A program made the position numbers and the translations under genes. 64,000 nt of DNA from OMIW01 sp044235645 (GTDB lineage: Bacteria; Bdellovibrionota_C; UBA2361; OMIW01), in contig JBIIHQ010000002.1 in the NCBI GenBank assembly GCA_044235645.1, positions 124,001 through 188,000 on the forward strand, in the 5' to 3' direction. The notes below the pieces were generated by a model, which did not search any database, had not been told where the DNA came from, and worked only from the letters and a program-made list of their open reading frames with translations. Numbering within the stretch: the stretch's first letter is position 1; every line of letters begins with the position of its first letter. Shown in pieces: positions 43,886 to 53,500 of this stretch.

Positions 43886-44440
43886 CTACCGTCGAACCTT
43901 GATCTCGACATCATCCTGTACATCAAATTCCGGATCATCGACGGAAAATTCTGCTTGATCCGCGATCGTCGGGTCATTTACATCCGCATCAACTTCGATT
44001 TTTCCCGATTGAACTCCCGATTCAGAATTGAGCTCAAATATTACCTCCCCCTCATTATCTTCGCCAAAATTGGAGCGTGGGAGATTGAAGGCCAGATACA
44101 CTGAGCCCTCCTTGGAGGCCGCCGTATTAAATGCGGGATCGATGGCTCGGTCTGTCTCGTTCCCTTTGAAGCGGGCCGTCTGAACTGCATAGGCAAATCC
44201 GTCCGGAAAGCGAATCTTCAGGAAAACGCCGTCGGGGTGTACCTCATTAATTCTGACAGTAACCTGCACTCGCTTTCCAGGGTCGGTTTCCTGGGGCGAC
44301 GCATCTATGTTGACCAAGGCTCCGCCGACAAAAGAGGAGCCTTCTCCGCCACCGCCGCCGCCACAGCTGATGGCGGTTGTTGCAAGAAGGGCAAGAAGGA
44401 TGGTGCGGCTGGCGAACAAACGGGAGGGAATGGTGAGCAT
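43886..44440 (-). CDS. Lipoprotein, possible cohesin-like beta domain
   Basis: A 184-residue protein with a lipoprotein signal: residues 1-26 are a basic start and a Leu/Ala-rich core ending TTAIS-C followed by a run of Gly. The acylated Cys26 puts it in the envelope. The mature part is all-beta in look (KRVQVTVRINE, VFLKIRFPDGFAY, EVIFELNSES) with repeated acidic segments at the C-terminus (DPEFDVQDDVEIK). It resembles surface or scaffold-type beta domains, but the function is unknown. Hairpins lie just upstream of it. Confidence 0.78.
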   Translation of the reverse strand: MLTIPSRLFASRTILLALLATTAISCGGGGGGEGSSFVGGALVNIDASPQETDPGKRVQVTVRINEVHPDGVFLKIRFPDGFAYAVQTARFKGNETDRAIDPAFNTAASKEGSVYLAFNLPRSNFGEDNEGEVIFELNSESGVQSGKIEVDADVNDPTIADQAEFSVDDPEFDVQDDVEIKVRR

Positions 44441-44468
44441 ATCTGGGATCGATCAAATGAAGTAGCGG

Positions 44469-44542
44469 AGGTTCGAGCTCTTCGAACCTGCATGAGAACG
44501 AAAAAAGGGTGAGCTTTACGGAGTCGGTTCGACTGCGAACCG
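44469..44542. promoter_or_regulatory. Two related GGTTCG palindromic hairpins
   Basis: Upstream of the lipoprotein gene lie two inverted repeats 48 bases apart that share the core GGTTCG...CGAACC: AGGTTCGA-N5-TCGAACCT (44469-44489) and CGGTTCG-N4-CGAACCG (44525-44542). Their similarity suggests a pair of operators or RNA hairpins rather than chance. They sit in the divergent gap between the lipoprotein gene and the gene starting at 44678. Confidence 0.5.
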
Positions 44543-44677
44543 GCAACCCCCGAATCCTACCGATAACGAAAGATTGATGGAAGAGAAAGAGTATGATGTG
44601 CGGGGATAGTGTTTTTTCCGAAATGTTGGTTTTTTTTTAAAGATGTGCTAAAGGGTTCCCGTACGATTGGTTCACTC

Positions 44678-45103
44678 ATGAGTTTCTTCGAAAATCTCCT
44701 TGAGGCGGACGGGAGCATTCATCTCGAGAGACCTACTGTCGTTTCTTTCAGAGAAGGCTCTGAGGTTCGATGGTATTTGGAGCTTCCAAATGCCCGTGTT
44801 CCCTTACCGGGAAAACCCCAATGGCTCGGAACGGCCGAGGAGGTTGATGGCATTCTCTCGCGGAGTAAGGACCCTACAGTTCTTGCCGAACTTCTTCAGG
44901 CTCTTGAGCGTGAGGGCGAAGGGGCGATCAGCCGGATTCAACCTTCTGAGGAGGTCCTCACGGAGGCCCAGCGCATCATTGGACTCCTGTTGAAGGACAA
45001 GACAATCCAATGTGAGCACACGGGATCCCACGGGGCGTTCTGCGTTGATGGGACCTACTTGAGGGAGCTTCTTCACATTGTTGAAAAATCGCGCTCCTCC
45101 TGA
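44678..45103 (+). CDS. Hypothetical protein
   Basis: A 141-residue, mostly soluble and acidic protein beginning MSFFENLLEADGS, with two Cys near the end (C-E-H-T and F-C-V-D). I recognise no domain. The ATG at 44678 is chosen over an earlier frame to 44609 because the extra residues are Phe/Lys-rich and lack a ribosome site. It is alone on its strand, divergent from the lipoprotein gene. Confidence 0.55.
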   Translation: MSFFENLLEADGSIHLERPTVVSFREGSEVRWYLELPNARVPLPGKPQWLGTAEEVDGILSRSKDPTVLAELLQALEREGEGAISRIQPSEEVLTEAQRIIGLLLKDKTIQCEHTGSHGAFCVDGTYLRELLHIVEKSRSS

Positions 45104-45219
45104 TGACGGTGCTTTGGTTTTGTTCCGGTTTTTTGATTGGTCTTGGCGTGGTGATACCCGAACCTATTGGATTAGCGACTAAGCTGTCCTCCAATAAAAA
45201 AGGGCCGACCGACGTCCAC

Positions 45220-45251
45220 AAAGGCCCATGGGATAACCGCCCTGGGCCTTT
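45220..45251. terminator. Possible bidirectional terminator
   Basis: A 9-bp inverted repeat (AAAGGCCCA and TGGGCCTTT) with a 14-base loop sits between two convergent genes. The A/T ends could give U runs in both directions. Confidence 0.4.
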
Positions 45252-45368
45252 ACTCTTGGTGAACCACTGCTGGCACTAAACCTCGGAATAAATATCGGAG
45301 AGCTCGCATTTCTGACTCTTGTACCGTCTGACTCTTGAAATGCTCAAGCGGCTGATTGACCCTGAGTT

Positions 45369-46529
45369 TTACATCCCGATCGCTCTGCGGAAACCCTGGG
45401 CATCGCGGACGACCACCACCTCCCGTCCAGCTCCCCGTTGGTAAGCGATCGACGGGGGTACGGTGCCGTTGAACCAGGAGAAGGTCACATCAACATAGTG
45501 GCCCATGTTCCGCAGGCGAACGGTATCCCCTACACGGAGCTCTTGCCCCGTTCGATAGGGGCCTTTGGTATCGCAGGTCGCGCATGATGAGCCACCAAAG
45601 TGGTAGATGTTTTTATCCAAGAGGTCATCTTCGATGCGATCGCAATCCTCAACAGGTTTAAAACCATCCACATCGAATGGCAGCCCGGTCATCTGACCGC
45701 CTATCAGAAAGTCGCTGGCGTGAGCGCGGATAGAAAAATCGAGGACGGCTGTTTTTACGCCCGAGCGTTCGACGATGTCGGTGATCTCAACCTCAAGGGT
45801 ACCCGCTTCCCAAACCCAGGCAGCTCCTGGTTCAAGGTAGATTGCGAGATGGGGATGCCGGAGAGAGAACTGCTGAATCGCCGAAACGAGGATATCTCGC
45901 CGATATGAGTCGGATGTGCAGAGGTGTCCACCCCCGAGATTAACCCAGGTAAGGGAGGGGAGGATATGGCTAACCCCAGCCTCGAAAGCATCCAGAACCC
46001 GGACGAAGTCCTCGGCTGAATTTTCGGAGAGAGCGTGAAAGTGCAGGCCCGAGACCCACTGAGGGAGGGGGTTGGGCAACTCACCGATATCGAGGCCGAA
46101 TCGGCAGCCCGCGCGACATGGATCATACTCGGGATAGGTTGAGACGGAATGTCTCGGATTTATTCTGATTCCGCACGATATGCCAAGAGACTCGGCGCGA
46201 GACGCAAAGCGGTGCCCCTGCGTCAGCGAGTTGAAAGATATGTGGGAGACGCAAGGGGATAATTCTCGCCAATCATCTTCGGTAATCGAAACACAGAATG
46301 CGTGGCTTTTGCCGGCCAGATAGGCTGCGCTCAAGAGCGCCTCCCCCGCCGAGCTCACCTCGCCCGTGATTCCCTGGGAGCTGAAATAGGGAAGGATGGC
46401 ATATGACGCCTTGAGCGCGTAGAGGATGGTAAGATCGCCCCCACCCTGGCGAACTTTATTCTCGATCTCTCGGATGCGCGCAATGTTGCGGTCTAGTATG
46501 TCGAGGTCGTAAGAGATTGTTGCTACCAT
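45369..46529 (-). CDS. nspC: Carboxynorspermidine/carboxyspermidine decarboxylase
   Basis: A PLP-dependent alanine-racemase-fold decarboxylase that makes norspermidine or spermidine from the carboxy form, an alternative to the S-adenosylmethionine route. Features are the PLP Lys in LYALKASYAILPYF, GEVSSAGEA, the HFHALSEN block, the LGGGHLCTSD loop, YLEPGAAWVWEAG, and the Cys-containing FGGSSCATCD-KGPY near the active site, then RNMGHYVDVTFSWFNGT-PPSI. From the ATG at 46529 the protein has 386 residues, the family length; a longer frame to 46670 adds 47 residues with no resemblance. Its partner carboxynorspermidine synthase is not in the window. Confidence 0.88.
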   Translation of the reverse strand: MVATISYDLDILDRNIARIREIENKVRQGGGDLTILYALKASYAILPYFSSQGITGEVSSAGEALLSAAYLAGKSHAFCVSITEDDWRELSPCVSHISFNSLTQGHRFASRAESLGISCGIRINPRHSVSTYPEYDPCRAGCRFGLDIGELPNPLPQWVSGLHFHALSENSAEDFVRVLDAFEAGVSHILPSLTWVNLGGGHLCTSDSYRRDILVSAIQQFSLRHPHLAIYLEPGAAWVWEAGTLEVEITDIVERSGVKTAVLDFSIRAHASDFLIGGQMTGLPFDVDGFKPVEDCDRIEDDLLDKNIYHFGGSSCATCDTKGPYRTGQELRVGDTVRLRNMGHYVDVTFSWFNGTVPPSIAYQRGAGREVVVVRDAQGFRRAIGM

Positions 46530-46770
46530 GGGGAGCCCTCGAAACGACTTCTGTGGCGTTAATGCAGCACGAATGTGAACTTGTTGTGAGAAGTCTATGT
46601 TGTGGTTGAGTTTACGAAACCCCAATTTTATACTAATAAGTGACGCCCAATCAACTTTTCTCTCTCTCAAAGGGACGAGGCAGATTAGGATATTTTTAAT
46701 GAAATAAGATATTTGGTCGCGAAGTTCATCTCTTTCTTAGTTTTCGGTCGGTATTTTTTGGTCCTTTCGG

Positions 46771-48801
46771 ATGCGTTGTATGGCGAGGCTCATTGATTCT
46801 CTCGAACTTCCGGCTGGCTTACGAGCGCTCTCGGCAGAGGAACTGAGAGCGGTCGCCGATGAGCTCCGAGATGAGCTCATCAACACGGTAGCATCGGTGG
46901 GGGGACATTTTGCCTCAAGTCTTGGCGTGGCCGAGCTCACGGTGGCGCTTCATCACGCGTTTTCGACCCCTGAGGACAAGGTAATTTGGGATGTTGGTCA
47001 CCAGGGATACATTCATAAAATGGTTACCGGTCGTCGCGAAGACCTTCGAACCATCCGCACGGCCGGGGGAATATCGGGTTTTTTGCGACGCGACGAAAGC
47101 CCCTATGACGCATTCGGTGCAGGACATGCGGGCACGAGTATCAGCGCCGGTGTCGGGATGCGGGTTGCTCTCGATAAACGGGGAGCTGGGGATTCATTCG
47201 TGGTCTCGGTCATAGGCGATGGGTCGATGACGTGCGGGATGGCTTTCGAAGCACTAAACCATGCTGGGTCGCTCGACCTTAAGCGTTTTATTGTAGTGCT
47301 CAATGACAATGAGATGTCGATATCCCCGAATGTTGGCGCCCTCAAGTGGCTCTTCTCGCGGGCAATGACATCATCAGCAACAAACTATGCCCGTTTAGGG
47401 ATAAAACAGCTGTACCAGCGCGGTTATATGCCCGAGCTCCTCTTTAAGGCACTTGATCGCGCTGAAGAAGCCGTTCAGGGGTTTGTCGCGAGCCCCGCGA
47501 TGCTTTTCAACGCGTTTGGGTTCCGCTACATTGGCCCGGTCGATGGGCACAACATGGCAGAATTGCTCACGGCGCTGGAACACGCAAAAACTCAGGCGAT
47601 ACCAGCCCTCGTCCATGTCCACACCATTAAGGGCAAAGGCTACCATCTCGCTGAGGAGGACCCGGTTAAGTGGCACGCCGTCCAGCTGTTTGATCCGTCG
47701 AGTGGTGCGCCAAGGCAGCCCAGCACTCCTGTTCGTTTGCCGCCTACTTATACGCAGGTTTTTGCGCAAACTGCCATCGAACTCGCGAATAGCGACCCGA
47801 ACGTGGTCGCGATCACCGCCGCCATGGCGGGTGGAACGGGACTGGATGCGTTCCAGCGAGCGCATCCGGAGAGGTTCTTTGATGTCGGTATTTGTGAGCA
47901 GCATGCGGTCACCTTTGCCGCGGGACTCGCCTGCGAGGGCGCTAAACCAATCTGCGCAATATATTCGACCTTCCTTCAAAGAGCGTTCGACCAGGTTCTC
48001 CACGATGTCTGTATTCAGCGACTTCCGGTGGTATTCGCACTTGACCGGGCGGGCCTTGTTGGAAATGACGGGGAAACGCACCAGGGTATTTATGATATCT
48101 CCTTCTTGCGTGAGATCCCGCATCTGACGATTATGTGTCCCTCGGATGAGGCAGAGTTGAGGAATCACCTTTTCACTGCGGTGCGGTACGGGGAGGGACC
48201 AGTAGTGGTTCGTTACCCGCGGGGTAACGGGACTGGGGTGTCTCTCGACGGGCCGATTGCAGAGGTTCCTCTCGGTAAGGGGCGGGTGGTCCAGAGGGGG
48301 CATGATGTTCTTCTGTGCGCTCTGGGAACGACGGTACAGACCGCTGTCAAGGCGGCGGCCGAGATTGAGGCGTCCCTTAATCTGTCGTGCACCGTTATCG
48401 ACGCCCGCTTTGCCAAGCCGCTAGATGAGGATTTGTTTGTTAAGGAAGCCGCCGGCCACTCTCTCGTATGTTCGATCGAAGACCACTGCTTGGCGGGGGG
48501 GTTCGGCAGCGCCCTCTTAGAACTTTTTTCGGATAGACGGGTGATGTTGCGTCGCCCCCTGGTCCGGGTTGGGATCGCGGATGAATTTGTCACCCATGGG
48601 ACTCAGGCCGAGCAGAAGACGCGGTTCGGAATTACGCCATCTGGGGTCGTTGCCGCAGTCGCAAGTGCTCTCAAGATTGATGGAGCGGGGGCGTTCAGAG
48701 CTGACTTCGGTTCGGGAAATAGGGATGGAGAGCGCAGTGAGGGGAATTCCAAATCGACATTGGTTGGAGGTGTGGGGGGAGCAGTTCGAGCAACGCGGTG
48801 A
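46771..48801 (+). CDS. dxs: 1-deoxy-D-xylulose-5-phosphate synthase
   Basis: First enzyme of the MEP isoprenoid pathway, joining pyruvate and glyceraldehyde 3-phosphate with thiamine diphosphate. The 676 residues include GHFASSLGVAELTVALH, WDVGHQGYIHKM, GHAGTSISAGVGM, the ThDP motif GDGSMTCGMAFEALNHAG, and the C-terminal transketolase domains (FDVGICEQHAV, DRAGLVGNDGETHQGIYD). The last roughly 40 residues are Gly/Arg-rich and beyond the family's usual 620-640; they overlap the region upstream of bamD. A second ATG lies three codons in. Divergent from nspC. Confidence 0.95.
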   Translation: MRCMARLIDSLELPAGLRALSAEELRAVADELRDELINTVASVGGHFASSLGVAELTVALHHAFSTPEDKVIWDVGHQGYIHKMVTGRREDLRTIRTAGGISGFLRRDESPYDAFGAGHAGTSISAGVGMRVALDKRGAGDSFVVSVIGDGSMTCGMAFEALNHAGSLDLKRFIVVLNDNEMSISPNVGALKWLFSRAMTSSATNYARLGIKQLYQRGYMPELLFKALDRAEEAVQGFVASPAMLFNAFGFRYIGPVDGHNMAELLTALEHAKTQAIPALVHVHTIKGKGYHLAEEDPVKWHAVQLFDPSSGAPRQPSTPVRLPPTYTQVFAQTAIELANSDPNVVAITAAMAGGTGLDAFQRAHPERFFDVGICEQHAVTFAAGLACEGAKPICAIYSTFLQRAFDQVLHDVCIQRLPVVFALDRAGLVGNDGETHQGIYDISFLREIPHLTIMCPSDEAELRNHLFTAVRYGEGPVVVRYPRGNGTGVSLDGPIAEVPLGKGRVVQRGHDVLLCALGTTVQTAVKAAAEIEASLNLSCTVIDARFAKPLDEDLFVKEAAGHSLVCSIEDHCLAGGFGSALLELFSDRRVMLRRPLVRVGIADEFVTHGTQAEQKTRFGITPSGVVAAVASALKIDGAGAFRADFGSGNRDGERSEGNSKSTLVGGVGGAVRATR

Positions 48802-48823
48802 GGAGGCAGGTGATTTTGAACGG

Positions 48824-49507
48824 GTGAGGTGCCCTGAAGCCATCATTCATCGGAGGCGTCGGTTATGGAGCTCGGCGCCTCTCATGGTGCTCGCGTTCTC
48901 GATATTTGGGGGATGTGGGTCGTCTTCTTCTGAAATCACGGGCCCTCGGGAGGTGGTGAAAGCAAGCCTACCGGTTGCCGATGAGTCCGAGCGAGAGCTC
49001 TTGACTCAGGCCCAGCAGCACTATGAAAGGGGGTTATACTCGGTCGCGCGCGAGCGATTTCAGACCTTGCGAAATTCCTATCCGGACGGTGTCTTTGCTG
49101 AGTATGCCCTTCTCAAGGTGGCAGATTCGCATTTCTTTGCGGGTGCTTTTTCCGAAGCGGTGCCGGCTTACGAAGAATATGTCACGACCTATCCGGGCGC
49201 GTCGGCGGTGCCATACGCCATTTATCAGCAGGCCCGAAGTTCGATGGTATCAATTAAAGGGGCGGGGAGAGACACTGCGCCGATAGAGAGGGCTGTTGAG
49301 TTGCTTGATAAGCTCCGAGCGAGCTATCCGAATTCTCCGTTTGCGAAGCAGGCGATTGAGTTCAAGAATGAGGCACTCGAGATTCTTGCCACCCAAGACC
49401 ACATGATAGGTTCTTTTTATGAGAAACAGGATGAGCTTGGGGCGGCGCGGTATCGGGAATCAAAACGGCGAGAACGAGTCGCGGCGAAGGAAGAGGTGGC
49501 GAAGTAA
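48824..49507 (+). CDS. bamD: BamD-like outer-membrane assembly lipoprotein
   Basis: A lipoprotein of the outer-membrane beta-barrel assembly machinery. From the GTG at 48824 it has an Arg-rich n-region (RRRRL), a hydrophobic core (LMVLAFSIFG) and lipobox FGGC, so it would be anchored by Cys. TPR-type repeats follow: LTQAQQHYERGLYSVARERFQTLRNSYPDGVFAEYALLKVADSHFF and the EYVTTYPGA... repeat, matching YfiO/BamD. The start is uncertain: an AGGAGG at 48801-48806 is 17 bases away. It lies just after dxs and 175 bases before gspC. Confidence 0.82.
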   Translation: MRCPEAIIHRRRRLWSSAPLMVLAFSIFGGCGSSSSEITGPREVVKASLPVADESERELLTQAQQHYERGLYSVARERFQTLRNSYPDGVFAEYALLKVADSHFFAGAFSEAVPAYEEYVTTYPGASAVPYAIYQQARSSMVSIKGAGRDTAPIERAVELLDKLRASYPNSPFAKQAIEFKNEALEILATQDHMIGSFYEKQDELGAARYRESKRRERVAAKEEVAK

Positions 49508-49682
49508 ACCTTTCTTTCATCGATAGATCTCTTGTTCTCTTCAATAGATCTCCGGCACTATCGCTGAGGGAGTTCACGTTTCCGGAAATTTCGAGCGGCA
49601 TCACAGCGGTTACGATTTAATTCTGAAAGGTGGGCTCGAATTCGAGTTTGAATATTTTCTCATCCATCCTCAGGCCTTCCCC

Positions 49683-50561
49683 GTGTCCCACGTGCTTCAT
49701 CTTACTCCCGGTCACATCGCGCTGGGCGCGCGGCTTCTCCGGAGGGGAGTGGTATTTCTTAGTGCAGTTCTGATTGTCCTTCTTGGCCGTAATGCGACCA
49801 AGATATGGCTCGACGCGGAGACATCCCGAGCATCGCTCGAGGCTGCCATTCAGGAGCTGGGAGCGAATGGCCCTGTCATGGGGGTACACTCAAGTGCGGG
49901 AAAGGGTGATGCAGCTATTCGGGGGCTCGGTGAAAAAAAACTCTTTGGTGAGCTCGGCCGAGCTATCGCGCCCCCGCAGCCTACTCCTGTTGTCGCTGCG
50001 GCTCCTCTTCCGTTGAAACTCGTGGGCACCTACGTATCTTCCCTCCCGGCGGATTCGTATGCGATCATCGAACAGACCCAGCGAAATGAGCAGGATGTGT
50101 TCGGGGTTGGAGAATCTGTTTTTGACGTTTCAAAATTGATCTCGATTGGAGTGGATCGTGTCGTCGTCGACTATAACGGCAAACGAGAGCAATTGGCACT
50201 GATTGCCGGTAGTGCAGATGCGGGGTCGGGAGGGACGAACGGGACCCGCGTAGTTGTCGCTGAGCAAGATGTCGATGAGGCTCTCAGTAATTTACCGGTT
50301 CTCCTTACCCAGCTTCGGGCGGTCCCTTACTTTAAGAATGGTCAGGCAGTCGGATTACGCCTGTTTGCCATTAAATCGGGGAGCCTTTTCGAGAAGATAG
50401 GGCTGCGGAATGGAGATATCTTGCAGACCATTAACGGAAACCAGCTGGGTGATTTCTCGCAGGCACTGCAACTTTTTGAGAAATTAAAGTCGGAGCGCTC
50501 GCTTAAAGTTGTTCTGGAGCGAAATCGTCAAGAGATGGCGTTCGACTATCAGATTCAATGA
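49683..50561 (+). CDS. gspC: Type II secretion protein C
   Basis: GspC is the bitopic inner-membrane linker between the inner platform and the GspD secretin. The 292 residues have an N-terminal membrane helix (VVFLSAVLIVLLG, about 21-34), a homology region with GSRPLPL-like PLKLVGTYVSS and AIIEQTQRNEQDVFGVGE around residues 115-150, and a C-terminal PDZ domain (FEKIGLRNGDILQTINGNQLGDFSQALQLFEKLKS). The start is GTG at 49683. It overlaps gspD by four bases. Confidence 0.92.
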   Translation: MSHVLHLTPGHIALGARLLRRGVVFLSAVLIVLLGRNATKIWLDAETSRASLEAAIQELGANGPVMGVHSSAGKGDAAIRGLGEKKLFGELGRAIAPPQPTPVVAAAPLPLKLVGTYVSSLPADSYAIIEQTQRNEQDVFGVGESVFDVSKLISIGVDRVVVDYNGKREQLALIAGSADAGSGGTNGTRVVVAEQDVDEALSNLPVLLTQLRAVPYFKNGQAVGLRLFAIKSGSLFEKIGLRNGDILQTINGNQLGDFSQALQLFEKLKSERSLKVVLERNRQEMAFDYQIQ

Positions 50562-53500
50562 GGGTATCGGTGCTCGACGGGTTTGCTCAGTTGTGGTCTA
50601 CTCGAAAGGGTTTAAGTCCGGGGAGAGATTCAAGGGACCCGGCGAGTTGCGCACATCAAAGAGATACCCGCTGCCCCTCTGATCGGAACGCTTTTTCCAC
50701 CATGACAACTTCTCACCATCAAAAAGCCCTCGGACCCCATGCGAACCGGGTGCGGCAGTCATCCCTGCGAGGTAGGATCGTGGGTGTATCGATGATTGGA
50801 GTCGCGGTGGTGGCGGTTTCTTTCGGAGAGGTGCCAGGAGCTTTTGCTCAGAATGGTGGAGGAGGAGCACCAGCACCTCAGTCCGTGGGACAGGCACCAG
50901 AGGAAGCCGAGCTCAATGTCAGGAACGCCGAGATCGGCGCGTTGGTTCGCATCTTCAGTAAACGAACGAAACGGAACTATCTCCTTGATGATCGGGTCAA
51001 GGGTAAGGTGACGATGTACATACCGGGACGGCTTTCTCCCGACGAATCGATCAAGATTCTTGATTCGATTCTAGCCCTGAAGGGCTTTACGACCGTTCCG
51101 GTGGGAGAGAACCTCTGGAAAATCATCCCCTCGAAAGAGGCGAAGCAGGCGACAGTACCACTCTTGGGTGGTGAGAGCTCGGGGGGGAAATCAGCTGCTG
51201 TCATCAGTCGAGTATTTCCCCTTCGCTATCTTGCTGCCGATGAGGTGCAGCCACTGGTAGCGCAGCTCATATCCCCCGATGGATTTGTGAGTGCGTTTGG
51301 AGGCTCCAATTCCCTGTTCGTTGTCGATTACGAGGATAACAGCGAGCGGCTTCGACAGTTGGTAGAAACGCTCGATGTCCCCTCTGTGAATCGCGACATG
51401 ACGATTATTCCGATTAAGCATGCCGAGGCAGGGGATATCGCCGGGAAATTGGCCGAACTGCTCGGGATTGGGCAAGGACAAGGAGCGGGCGGTGGGGTAC
51501 CGGGTGCGCGAAATGTCCCGGGCCAACCTCCTCGCCAGCCATCGGGGATCGTCGGTGGAGTCCCGGGAGGAGCTCCAACAGGAGGTGGTGATATACAGGT
51601 AGGAGGAGCATCTCTCGCGACAGGCCCTCGGACGACTGCCCCACAGCTAATTGCTGACGAGCGGACCAATAGCATCATCGTTGTCGCGGATGATGATACA
51701 ACCGCTCGGATCAAGGCGCTCATCTCCGAGCTCGACACGAAAATTGATCTCTCGGGAAACCGTTTCTATATCTACCGATGCCAACACGCGAAGGCTGAGG
51801 ACCTCGCTAATGTTTTAGCGGGACTTGCGGGTGGCGGAGGAGGCGGGAGTGTCGGTGCGGGAGGAGCAAACCGATCAGCAGGGAGTTCATTCGGCGGGGG
51901 CGGTTTGTCCGGTCAGGGAGTCGGGGGATTCGGTAGCAGCTCGTCGGTAAATCGGCGGGGTCGGATGGGAGTTGGTGGCTCTCAGGGGCTTGGTCAGGGT
52001 AGCTTCGGCCAGGGTGGTTTAGGTCAGGGGGCGGGAGGTTTCGGGGGGCAGGGGCTTGCAGGGACAAATCAGCGTCAGGCAGCGTCAGTGCAGCTCAATG
52101 AATCAACCTCGATTACTGCCGATCCAGCGACCAATACTCTTATTATACAGTCAAACCGAACTGACTACGAAAAGATTCGGTCACTTATCGATAGCCTTGA
52201 TATCAAAAGGCGTCAGGTTCTTGTGGAAGCGATGTTGCTTGAGGTTAGTGTTGATAACACGCAGACCGGTGGATTCGACTTCTTGACTTCAACAGGCGGA
52301 AAGGATGGAGGAATACTGGCCCAGAACCAGCTGGGAGGTGCAGAGGGCTTAAAGGGACTACTCTCTGATCCCACGAAGCTGTCGGGTTTTTCAGTTGCGG
52401 CAGCGAGTGCAGGATCGCTGAGATTGCCAGGGGGGATACAGATCCCGACTCAGGCGGTAATGCTTACCGCCGCCCGCTCGAACCAGAACGTAAACGTGCT
52501 CTCTGCGCCGACGTTGCTTGCGACCGACAACGAGCCCGCGGAGATCGTCGTTGGACAAAATATCCCTTTTCTCGCAAGCACTTCGACGAACGAAACGAAT
52601 CTTAACAATACCTTCAACCAAATTGATAGACAGGATGTGGGTATAACTCTCCGATTGACACCACAAATTTCTTCGGAAGATTTTGTCACTCTCAACATCT
52701 TTACCAATGTTTCGGATATCGTTCCGACCGCGAGCACTGATTTGGGCCCGACTACAACGGTACGGAGTAGTGAAACGACTGTTATTACCAAGGATGGCCA
52801 GATGATCGTGATTGGCGGTCTAATGGCCGATCAAAATAACGATTCGGATGCAGGGGTTCCCTTTCTGAAAGACATACCGATTCTTGGCACAGCATTCAGG
52901 CGGAGCACGGAGAGACGGGTGCGGACCAATCTTCTTACGTTCATAACCCCTCATGTCGTCAAGGATCAGTTCGATGCGCGGGAACAAACGCTTGATCAGC
53001 GTGACAAAGTAGAGGGCGTGATCGAAGAGGTAGGCTCGGCCCCCGATAGGAACGAGATTCTTCGTAATCCAGACCTTGATAATGTTTCTGAGCTTGAGCG
53101 GGGGGAAATTGTGCAGCCGGGCACGATTCGCGGACCCGCAAGCCTTGATGAGCCGGACGAAAGCAAGGATGCGCAGCACTCTGAGCGGAAGGCTGGCTTG
53201 CATGAGGCCCAGCCGTCGACCCCGGAGCATGAACCTCGGGAAGTAAAGGTCACTCCCAGAATTCCGATAAATTCTGGAGCGGTGAACCGTAAGACTTCTT
53301 CAACATCAGATCGCTCTCCGGGACAGGGAACCGAGGTGGAACGGCATCAGGGAGCTATCTGTGTTTTGTTGAAATTGATCTCGGGATCACCCTCAGCGGA
53401 GTCGCCGCTTCGGATTCGAGACGGGCTTGTTGCGGTCGAGGTTCCGGCAGGTGCATCAGAGGCATCAAGAGCCTTTTTCTCGCCAGGAAAGCGGGTTGTC

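Noticed and set aside
47453..48303. Large plus- and minus-strand frames inside dxs
   Set aside because: Shadows of the strongly supported dxs coding frame.
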